Position numbers and translations under genes: made by a program. A stretch of 64,000 nucleotides of DNA from JBEKUY01 sp049514555 (GTDB lineage Bacteria; Acidobacteriota; Terriglobia; Acidiferrales; UBA7541), in the NCBI GenBank assembly GCA_049514555.1, contig JBEKUY010000008.1, forward strand, positions 1-64,000, in the 5' to 3' direction. The notes beneath the pieces are model-generated. The model searched no databases. It saw only the letters and a program-made list of their open reading frames with translations, and had not been told where the DNA came from. Positions 44,394 to 50,660 of the stretch are shown piece by piece (the first letter of the stretch is position 1; each line of letters starts with the position of its first letter).

Positions 44394-44514
44394 CACCGGC
44401 CTTTTTTCGTAAGAGTGTGATTCCGGGGCACTTTAAGTCTAATGATTTTGTAAGAGTGAGATCTACAGGACTTACAGGCGCAAAATCCGTAAGAGTGCGT
44501 TCTAAAGGAGTTAG
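44394..44514. repeat. Three-unit repeat block A
   Basis: Begins CACCGGCCTTTTTTCGTAAG and contains three diverged units starting GTAAGAGTG at 44409, 44450 and 44489 (periods 41 and 39 nt), ending AGTTAGC. Each unit has GTAAGAGTG, a GATTC- or GATCT-like word and a purine-rich GG(A/G) core before the next. The whole block aligns with block B at 44671-44790, including the sequence between units. Confidence 0.75.
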
Positions 44515-44670
44515 CAAGAAACGTCGGCCCGTTGAACGCTGTGGGGGTTGAACGTTGAAAAGCGCGAGAGGACACGGCTGATTCTTGAGACGAGGATGCG
44601 GGGAATCCGACTCACGTGCGAGTGAGACACTAAGAAAACAGATTTGGCTTTTGAGGCGCGCTAGTACTAC

Positions 44671-44790
44671 ACCGGCCTTTTTCTGTAAGTGTTGATTCCA
44701 AAGGGTTTTAAGTTCAACGATTCTGTAAATGTTGATTCTGGAAGGGTTGCAGGCGCGATTTTTGTAAGTGTTGATTCTAGGTGGGTTAGC
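44671..44790. repeat. Three-unit repeat block B
   Basis: Begins ACCGGCCTTTTTCTGTAAG and contains three units with GTAAGTGTTGATTC (or GTAAATGTTGATTC) at 44685, 44725 and 44764 (periods 40 and 39 nt), each followed 4-5 nt later by GGGTT, ending GGGTTAGC. Its units are more alike than those of block A, so B looks like the less decayed copy. Confidence 0.78.
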
Positions 44791-44937
44791 GTGGCTGAGG
44801 CCGATTTTCACGGCTCATTGTAGCACGACAGTTACCATAATGCAATGGGAATGTTGTAGTTATCCACAAGTTTCTTGGGAGTGGACCGTCTCGCGGAAGC
44901 GAGCGAGGCCCCATAACCGCGCGCGCGAACATTTTCA

Positions 44938-44955
44938 GCTCCCCCTCGGGGGAGC
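44938..44955 (-). terminator. Possible terminator of the methyltransferase-nuclease operon
   Basis: Perfect stem GCTCCCCC/GGGGGAGC with a very short loop, about 140 nt past the nuclease stop on the minus strand. Only a TGAAAATGTT follows, so it lacks a proper T-run. Confidence 0.35.
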
Positions 44956-45097
44956 CGAACGCAACAACCACCAGACCTACGCCTCAACAAATGTGCCGAA
45001 AACTCTGGACACAACCGCTGTCGATTATCCCAACATAGAAGTTCAATCGCGGTTGTCCTGAGGAAGTGCATTCTACCTTGCGTTGTGGACGCTCGGC

Positions 45098-45733
45098 TCA
45101 GGAAAACGGGACAAGGAGGTGACTTAGGTGAATGTCGCCACACGAGCGACTGTGCGTCGTTATCATGGCAGATGGTGGGAGGCCGGGTTTTAAATCGCGC
45201 ATTCTGCAATGTAGTCTTCGTTTGTATCGCTTGATCCGCTTTGTGATCGCGGACTGGGCGATCGATGTGTCCCCGTCCATTACGTACCCAACCATCGCAT
45301 CCGTTGGGAAGTTTTTAGCATACTGCGCACGAACGAAGCGCATCATGCCTTGGAGCACGTACTCAGTCGCCAAGGACCTGCGCCTTGTCGATCCATACGA
45401 AACATTAAGCCTCTTGCACTCAAATGCCATATAGAGCTTTCGCGAGGCAGCAGAGAAGAGAACAGCGATATCCAAATATCCTTTTACGCCCACATTTCCC
45501 TTGAGATCCTCAGGGAGAAGCTCGAGCTGTGATTCGATAAAGAAGGGCGACGATCGGATTATGGTATCTCTGCGCATCGCGATCACGAGTTTCCGCGTGA
45601 TCTCATCTTCGAGAGTCGTTGGTTTGCAGCGTGCGCGACATGCAGGCCAACACCGCACGATTGCATTGACAAGAACATCGTGAACGTTTTTGAACTTTGT
45701 CACCCAAAGGCGGGATGTTCCAACGACATTCAT
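45098..45733 (-). CDS. PD-(D/E)xK-like nuclease, putative restriction subunit
   Basis: 211 aa. A nuclease-like core is visible: GYLDIAVLF (Asp88), a short strand, then YMAFECKRLN (Glu105-x-Lys107), and an earlier acidic helix with Glu43 or Glu68. The following EYVLQGMMRFVRAQYAK helix and MVGYVMDGD strand are of the kind seen in restriction-endonuclease folds. The catalytic assignment is by motif only. Its ATG overlaps the methyltransferase stop (ATGA, 45730-45733), so translation is coupled. Codons are clearly less GC-rich than those of the flanking genes, suggesting horizontal transfer. Probable role: the cutting half of a two-gene DNA-modification system. Confidence 0.68.
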   Translation of the reverse strand: MNVVGTSRLWVTKFKNVHDVLVNAIVRCWPACRARCKPTTLEDEITRKLVIAMRRDTIIRSSPFFIESQLELLPEDLKGNVGVKGYLDIAVLFSAASRKLYMAFECKRLNVSYGSTRRRSLATEYVLQGMMRFVRAQYAKNFPTDAMVGYVMDGDTSIAQSAITKRIKRYKRRLHCRMRDLKPGLPPSAMITTHSRSCGDIHLSHLLVPFS

Positions 45734-48700
45734 CGGTCGGACTGACTCAGTTGTTCCCTGTGGCGTTCTATTAGCAGGTCGCCGGCAATCTCGTCCGCAT
45801 CATTCAACGCAGAAGTGCGGAGCCAGAAACGAGCATCTGAAGGTTTGACCAAAAGGAGGGCATCGTGAGCGAAAACCTTGAGGTTCGCATTGAAATAGAT
45901 GTTGCGAGTCCGCCGCAACGGCAGGCATGACCTGAACTCGTGGATGGCTTCCATTAGAGCGTCCGAGCTTCGGTTGACTATGATTGGTTCTCCATTTTCT
46001 TCCTTAGCGAAGCGCAGTTGAACAGCTCGAACCGGTGCTTTTTCGCCGAGCAACACCGCTTGAAGCCGAGTACCAGGCTCGAGCCATTGTTCTAACGTTG
46101 CAATAAGAGTCTTCGCATATTCCGTATCTTCTGTGCTGCTAACCTCACGCAATAACGCTGTTTCTACACGTCGGCGTGGTTGGACGCTGGGAATTACTTT
46201 CCTCACTCCCTCTTCGACGATCGTTGTTTCATCCGCACTAAGACCAAAATAGCGACACACCATCCGATTAATCTGTTGAATCTCCTGAGTCGTATCCGGC
46301 GCGAATAACCTGTCCTTGCTAGCCAGTAGTGCATCCACTGCGGCAACGATCGCTTGCGCGATTCCCGAAGCTTCCCTCGACAAATCGGGTGGGTCAGGAA
46401 AAGGAAGTTCCAGGAGTTCTTCGATATGAACTTCCGGGCGCTCGGTACCCAAACTTGCGCTTATGTGAAAGAGGAACCATGCGGCAAGATCGCTGTTGAG
46501 GATTGCGGTAAGCAGTTTGGCTCTCGGCTTTTCTGAAGCTGGAAACTTGATCGCTTGTATAGAGTGTCTAAATGGGAAGTCTTGTTCGACATACGAGGCG
46601 CGAATCAATCCCGTTTTTGGTTGGACGCCCTTGATCACCAAAATCCGAGGACCAAAATATCCGGGCACGAAACCTGCGCGCCGGACGCGTGAACTCTGCC
46701 ACGGTTTTGACGCTACCGTCGGGATAACCCACGCTTGAAAGTAGGCCGTATCAAGGAAAGGTATTCCAGTTAGTAACGGCTCTATGGTCGAGCCGTGAAG
46801 TGCCCCCTTTGCCCGTTCGGTGTGCAACTCCTGAAAGCCCTGGCCAATTGTCCAAGAGTTTCTCTCGGTGTCTACACCTGTATCTCGCTGTGTGCGAAAA
46901 CTCGAGACCAACCGGCGAAGCGGCGGCAATTCCAACAGCCAGTCGAGCAGCCGAAGCTCTCTTCCGCTGGCCCACAGCCGTCGTTTCCAGAAGAACCGTT
47001 CGCAAGCCGCAGTGTGACTGTCCACGGTCCATTGATCGGCCGCAGAGATCACCAGGATCTTCGCCGCGCTTAGAATCCTAGTTGCTTTGGGACACCAATA
47101 CTGAAATTGATAGGCCTCGGTGGTCCCCGAACCCAAGATGGCGAGAATAGTCGGGCGATCAGCGTCTTCAAACAACTGAAAACGGACATCGGAGAAGTTA
47201 ACCACTCTTACGAACTTCGACATTCTTAGCCATCGGCTGCGAGCTTGCTGGGCTGCTTCGGTGTGGTTGTGAAGGATGCCCATCGCAGGCAGCAACAGCC
47301 CGACAGTTCCAGCACGCCGAGCGTGCACTTGGGTTTTCCAGATGAAGGCCCAAGCGATTTCCTTTTGTGGCATGGGAAGGTCCCTCTGCTCGCACCATGC
47401 CAGGGCCGATTCTGCGGCAGCCGAGTTGCGACTAATCCAAGGCGGATTGCCAATCACCAGGTCAAACTGGCCCAAGCGCAGGTTTGGGTTAAAGAAATCG
47501 CCAGTGAGAAGCGTTTTGTCGAATAGACGCGGCAGAATTCTTCCTTTGCGCAGCAGTTCGACAATTGCAGGGGGTTCTACCTCCTCAAGTAGTGCGATAT
47601 AGAGCGAGAACACTGAAATACGGACTGCATCCGCCTGTTTATCGATCCCGTAAAGGCCGCTTAAGAAGTACTTTAGAGTTCGCCACGGAGGTGAAGCATC
47701 GGAGTGTTGAACGCGCCAAGCGCGTATCATTCGCTGGAAAACACGCACCAAGAAAATCCCGGACCCACATGCGGGATCGAGGACGCGTAGAACACCGGTG
47801 TTTCTTCGTTTTTGTTGAAGAACGCCCCACGCCTGTTCAACGGTGATATCGGCCAAGAAAGTGGGGGTGAAGTAACTGCCAAAGGAGCGTCGATCAGAAT
47901 CCTGCTCATTCAAGAAACGATCATAGATCGAACTAATGAGTTCGACCGGAACGTAGCTGAAATCAAAAGGCCAGAAACGCATCTGCCCCGTCGCGAGCTC
48001 AATCAAGCCGCTCCTGAATTCGTCAAGCACTTCTAGGTGATCGCGTGAGAGCCGCGGCCCTTTCTCGGGTCCGAATGAGCACGGACCGTAGAAGATGTCG
48101 CCATTGAAATCTCGACGGAGACGACGAAACAGAGCGTCAAGGGCGTTGAGGGAGCGGAGCTTGAAGATATCAGCAAGAGAAGCGACGCCCTTGGCGCGGA
48201 CATGGTTGCGATAGTAGACATCATCAACGATGCGACGGTCTTCGAGATACGAGATAAAGATCACCTGCAGAAGAACTGCACGAGCCGCTTCCGCATCAAG
48301 GCCTCGCTTTCGAAGCCTTCGCACGGTTTCTTCGAGGTTCGAAAGCAGAGTCGAATCAATTCGCGCATTCTCTCTGAAAAATGGCCGATGTTCTTCGAAA
48401 TAGCGCCCACACTCAATCTCGGCGATGAGTGTCTGCAGTCTGAGCGCGTCCGTGCCGGCCTTAAGAACCTCAATGACGAGCCTGTCGAGCGTGTCGGGGT
48501 GCACGTCAGCGCTGAAAGGAGGCTCCCATAGTGTGTAAACTCGAAACTCTGAGGGAAGTGAAACAATCAGAATACTCATCAAACCCTGATTCCACAGTGC
48601 ACGATGGATACGACTGATCTGGGCTTGGTCCAGGTCGGGCTGATCTAAGAAACCAATCGTAGGCACAGACCCAATGATGAGGACCCCAGACAGGCCCAGT

Positions 48701-48837
48701 CGCTCAAAACAGGCTTCGATTGCTCCGGCATGGGGAGTTTCTGGAGTTGATTCGCCCTGCAAAACTAGATCCTGCGTACCGAGGCGATCTCGTAGAGCGA
48801 GTGTGTGTATCCAGTCGTGAGTGGACGCGCTCGCCAT
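45730..48837 (-). CDS. Eco57I-like N6-adenine DNA methyltransferase
   Basis: 1035 aa. Residues 1-150 form a nuclease-like or recognition-like N-terminal domain (PTIGFLDQPDLDQAQISRIHRALWNQG, FRVYTLWEPPF) without an obvious catalytic Glu-x-Lys. A helical segment follows, then the gamma-class adenine methyltransferase core: motif X SYFTPTFLAD (321-330), motif I DPACGSG (354-360, SAM binding), and motif IV NPPW (464-467, catalysis). The C-terminal 500 residues include likely target-recognition and helical spacer parts (IPFLDTAYFQAWVIPTV). The size matches type IIG or BREX/PglX-like enzymes. No ribosome binding site is visible before the ATG. It is coupled to the nuclease gene downstream. Confidence 0.86.
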   Translation of the reverse strand: MASASTHDWIHTLALRDRLGTQDLVLQGESTPETPHAGAIEACFERLGLSGVLIIGSVPTIGFLDQPDLDQAQISRIHRALWNQGLMSILIVSLPSEFRVYTLWEPPFSADVHPDTLDRLVIEVLKAGTDALRLQTLIAEIECGRYFEEHRPFFRENARIDSTLLSNLEETVRRLRKRGLDAEAARAVLLQVIFISYLEDRRIVDDVYYRNHVRAKGVASLADIFKLRSLNALDALFRRLRRDFNGDIFYGPCSFGPEKGPRLSRDHLEVLDEFRSGLIELATGQMRFWPFDFSYVPVELISSIYDRFLNEQDSDRRSFGSYFTPTFLADITVEQAWGVLQQKRRNTGVLRVLDPACGSGIFLVRVFQRMIRAWRVQHSDASPPWRTLKYFLSGLYGIDKQADAVRISVFSLYIALLEEVEPPAIVELLRKGRILPRLFDKTLLTGDFFNPNLRLGQFDLVIGNPPWISRNSAAAESALAWCEQRDLPMPQKEIAWAFIWKTQVHARRAGTVGLLLPAMGILHNHTEAAQQARSRWLRMSKFVRVVNFSDVRFQLFEDADRPTILAILGSGTTEAYQFQYWCPKATRILSAAKILVISAADQWTVDSHTAACERFFWKRRLWASGRELRLLDWLLELPPLRRLVSSFRTQRDTGVDTERNSWTIGQGFQELHTERAKGALHGSTIEPLLTGIPFLDTAYFQAWVIPTVASKPWQSSRVRRAGFVPGYFGPRILVIKGVQPKTGLIRASYVEQDFPFRHSIQAIKFPASEKPRAKLLTAILNSDLAAWFLFHISASLGTERPEVHIEELLELPFPDPPDLSREASGIAQAIVAAVDALLASKDRLFAPDTTQEIQQINRMVCRYFGLSADETTIVEEGVRKVIPSVQPRRRVETALLREVSSTEDTEYAKTLIATLEQWLEPGTRLQAVLLGEKAPVRAVQLRFAKEENGEPIIVNRSSDALMEAIHEFRSCLPLRRTRNIYFNANLKVFAHDALLLVKPSDARFWLRTSALNDADEIAGDLLIERHREQLSQSDR

Positions 48838-48841
48838 TAGG

Positions 48842-48868
48842 GCGAATAAATAGCGAATTTAGATTGTA
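48842..48868 (-). promoter_or_regulatory. Possible promoter and operator of the methyltransferase gene
   Basis: On the minus strand a -10-like TACAAT lies at 48863-48868; a good -35 is not evident. Just downstream, GCGAAT occurs twice on the plus strand (48842-48847 and 48853-48858) exactly 11 nt apart, one helical turn, between the predicted start of transcription and the ATG. The arrangement would suit a repressor, but no controller protein is encoded nearby. Confidence 0.3.
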
Positions 48869-49053
48869 ACTCTCGGCCCAGCTGAAATGAAAGAGCAATG
48901 CTGAGTCGGCCCGCAGCATGCTGCCCACGCGCGCTGAAGATGTTCAAGTATAACGTTTTCCATATGTTGAGCGGCGGTAGATCGTTACGAATGCTATTTA
49001 GCATCGCTTCCAAGCTGTATATCACATCGGAGGGGCAGGGTAGTACATTGTTC

Positions 49054-49067
49054 TTGATCGCGATCAA
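49054..49067. promoter_or_regulatory. Perfect FNR/CRP-type palindrome
   Basis: TTGATCGCGATCAA matches the FNR half-site arrangement TTGAT-N4-ATCAA exactly. It lies 217 nt upstream of the methyltransferase ATG. No FNR-family regulator gene is in the window, so its use is only a possibility. Confidence 0.35.
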
Positions 49068-49264
49068 TGCGAAGGCAATCACCGGGCTCACGGTGGCGAA
49101 TCGCAGCGGGGCGGCTTCGGTTTTCCCGGCATGGCCGGAATCTCCGACCTTCCGCAGTGAGTTCGCAAAGAGGAGCGGTTTGCATCGCGGTGATTCTGTC
49201 CGTGCTGGGAGGGGGCGGGGCGGCACGGAATCTCCGCACGCGGCTCCGCCGGATGCGGAGCACT

Positions 49265-49329
49265 GAGGCGGGAATGCCCGTTGAGTTTCGGCAAGATCCC
49301 CACAGGTAAAGGCGACCTGTGGGGCACCC
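49265..49329. repeat. 65-bp hairpin repeat, copy 1
   Basis: GAGGCGGGAATGCCCGTTGA, then TCGGCAAGATCCCCACAGGT, a short loop, and ACCTGTGGGGCACCC. The CCCCACAGGT/ACCTGTGGGG stem is perfect. About 56 of 65 bases match copy 2 at 50509-50573, with the differences concentrated in the loop. Confidence 0.8.
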
Positions 49330-49389
49330 GCTCTTACGTCGGAGCTCCCTCGACTCCGCTCGGGACAGGTTCCGCTCCGACCCCCTAGA

Positions 49390-49409
49390 ACACAGGCTGA
49401 AAGCCTGTG
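49390..49409. repeat. Short palindromic intergenic element
   Basis: ACACAGGC and GCCTGTG pair around TGAAA, giving a short hairpin followed by CTACG. It lies 20 nt past the stop of the small minus-strand membrane protein gene and may help end its transcript, although no T-run follows. Confidence 0.4.
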
Positions 49410-49429
49410 CTACGATTCGGACGATAGCG

Positions 49430-49603
49430 CTATTTAGCAGGGTCTCGCTGACGCGTCGCCTTTACAGCCGACAGAATCCCAACACCCAAGAGTATGATCG
49501 CGCCCACCGCAATCCAGTGTGCGGGGATGTGCAGCAAGTATGCGGCATAAATCAGGCCGCCGATCAGGATCGCGAACCCAATCGAGTAAAGGCCGAATGA
49601 CAT
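49430..49603 (-). CDS. Small two-helix membrane protein (57 aa)
   Basis: The ATG (49601-49603) has a textbook AAGGAG 5 nt upstream and the frame ends at TAG (49430-49432). The 57-aa product has two hydrophobic helices: SIGFAILIGGLIYAAYLL and WIAVGAIILLGVGILSAV, joined by a short HIPAH loop, with a basic tail (KATRQRDPAK). It is a small inner-membrane protein of unknown function. The spacing to the BON-domain lipoprotein gene upstream is 118 nt on the same strand, so co-transcription is possible. Confidence 0.8.
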   Translation of the reverse strand: MSFGLYSIGFAILIGGLIYAAYLLHIPAHWIAVGAIILLGVGILSAVKATRQRDPAK

Positions 49604-49721
49604 AGCGTCTCCTTCTCGAGTCAGCCGGGGCAGTTTTCGCCCGAGAACTCAGCTTGCTCGCTTGCGGGAGGACGGAATGCGGCCGCCCTCCGTCCTCTGG
49701 CATCGATCAGCTCCGCAACTC

Positions 49722-50270
49722 CTACTGTGACGAACTGGCTTTCTGATTTTTAACCTGCAGATCATTCACGACCTGCTTCACGTTGGGCACTCTCGCGGCC
49801 ATCTTCTCGGCGCGCGCGCGCTTGTATTCCGAGTTCACTTCACCGGTCAGCGTGACTACGCCGCTCTTCACTTCGTATTTCACGCTCTTATGCAACTTGT
49901 TCTGAATCAGCGCAGCGTCCAGGTTCTTTTCGATGCCTTCGTCCAGATCCGAGTTCACGGCCTTGGCTTCTTTTTCCGCGCCCACGGGAAGCACGGCAAT
50001 CTGATCCGCGAGAACCTGGGCGCCCGCCAGAGACCTTGCAAGGGATTCGGCTTGTGACTTGTCGTACTCAGTGGTGACGTGTCCGCCGAGGGTCACGATG
50101 CCCTTGTCGCGATCCTGACTGACGGTGACGTCTTTGAAGCCTGCTCGATCGAGCGATTTGCGAATACTGTCGGAAACATCAGGCGACTTCGTGGCTGTCC
50201 TGGAGCATCCGGCCATGGTCCCGACGGCGAGCAGCGCGAGCATGAATACCGACAATGTGAGCTTTTTCAT
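49722..50270 (-). CDS. BON-domain lipoprotein
   Basis: 182 aa. Lipoprotein signal with lipobox M-A-G-C (about residue 22), then two BON domains (about 30-95 and 108-175), each with the IRKSLDRAGFKDVTVSQDRDKGIVTLGGHV-type or VKYEVKSGVVTLTGEV core. BON proteins (OsmY-like) bind phospholipid surfaces and are often induced by envelope or osmotic stress. The ATG has AAGGAG 5 nt upstream. A decayed csbD fragment lies just upstream on the same strand; csbD is another stress-gene family, so this may be a degraded stress cluster. Confidence 0.88.
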   Translation of the reverse strand: MKKLTLSVFMLALLAVGTMAGCSRTATKSPDVSDSIRKSLDRAGFKDVTVSQDRDKGIVTLGGHVTTEYDKSQAESLARSLAGAQVLADQIAVLPVGAEKEAKAVNSDLDEGIEKNLDAALIQNKLHKSVKYEVKSGVVTLTGEVNSEYKRARAEKMAARVPNVKQVVNDLQVKNQKASSSQ

Positions 50271-50337
50271 GTTTCTCCTTTGATGGGGCTAAGATATTTG
50301 AAATAGTTTCCACCCGCGCCAAGCGGGGCCATCCACA

Positions 50338-50415
50338 CTATTTCCCGAGGACTTTCTCCACCTGGCCGATTTTCTTTTGGACTTTCCCGCCTATCTTTTC
50401 GTCCTGGCCTTCGGC
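50338..50415 (-). pseudogene. csbD-like gene remnant (3' end only)
   Basis: Minus-strand codons ending at TAG (50338-50340) read AEGQDEKIGGKVQKKIGQ, then VEKVLGK. This matches the C-terminal half of CsbD-like stress proteins (GK.DE..GK.QK..G...K.LGK). An in-frame TAA lies immediately upstream (50416-50418), and no N-terminal half or start codon is found, so the gene is broken. CsbD proteins are about 60-70 aa; only 25 are left. Confidence 0.55.
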
Positions 50416-50508
50416 TTACTTCCTCCGCAGGCAGCATCATAAAAGAGACGAAGATGGATATCTGTTCACATAGAGACACACGAACCCGAGCGGTGGGGCA
50501 GCCTCACC

Positions 50509-50573
50509 GAGGTGGGAATGCCGCTTGAGTGTCGGCAGGATCCCCACAGGTGCACCCGACCTGTGGGGCACCC
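50509..50573. repeat. 65-bp hairpin repeat, copy 2
   Basis: GAGGTGGGAATGCCGCTTGA, then TCGGCAGGATCCCCACAGGT, loop, ACCTGTGGGGCACCC after one base. It has the same orientation as copy 1 (49265-49329), so the pair flanks the small membrane protein, BON lipoprotein and csbD remnant as direct repeats 1.24 kb apart. Confidence 0.8.
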
Positions 50574-50660
50574 ACGCAATGCCAAGAGGGAGTGCAGCGA
50601 GACAGGGCAGGGTCGGTGTGCTACCGTTTGCGTAGAGAGATGGAGCGGAACGGATAGCGA

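Larger units (their letters stand above)
44179..45097. other. Repeat-rich intergenic region
   Basis: This 919-base tract lies between trpB2 and the nuclease gene. It holds a degenerate GTTGAA tract (44296-44330), two homologous repeat blocks (44394-44514 and 44671-44790, listed separately), a GCTCCCCC/GGGGGAGC hairpin (44938-44955), and a single TTATCCACA at 44860. No coding frame or RNA gene is supported. The promoter of trpB2 must lie here. Confidence 0.7.
48838..49429. other. Intergenic region with palindrome and hairpin repeats
   Basis: This 592-base gap lies upstream of the methyltransferase. It contains the putative promoter (48842-48868), a perfect palindrome at 49054-49067, one copy of a 65-bp hairpin repeat (49265-49329), and an ACACAGGCTGAAAGCCTGTG palindrome (49390-49409). 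The open frames here in both strands show no recognisable product. Confidence 0.6.
50271..50660. other. Intergenic region with csbD remnant and repeat
   Basis: This 390-base divergent gap lies between the BON lipoprotein and the lptC/lptA-like gene. It contains the 3' fragment of a csbD-like gene (50338-50415) and the second copy of the 65-bp hairpin repeat (50509-50573). It must also hold promoters for both flanking genes; none stands out. Confidence 0.6.

Noticed and set aside
44394..44790. CRISPR array
   Set aside because: Periods are regular, but the sequence between units is shared by both blocks rather than unique, units are diverged, and no cas gene is present.
44179..44811. N-terminal extension of trpB2 by about 210 codons
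   Set aside because: The frame happens to be open through the repeat blocks, but the TrpB2 family begins near the GTG at 44178, which has its own ribosome binding site.
44860..44868. DnaA box TTATCCACA / replication origin
   Set aside because: A single 9-mer is expected by chance about once in two windows of this size, and no dnaA, dnaN or box cluster is nearby.
48898..49266. 122-codon plus-strand frame beside the methyltransferase
   Set aside because: No ribosome binding site; translation turns into low-complexity Gly/Arg/Pro and crosses the FNR-type palindrome and repeats.
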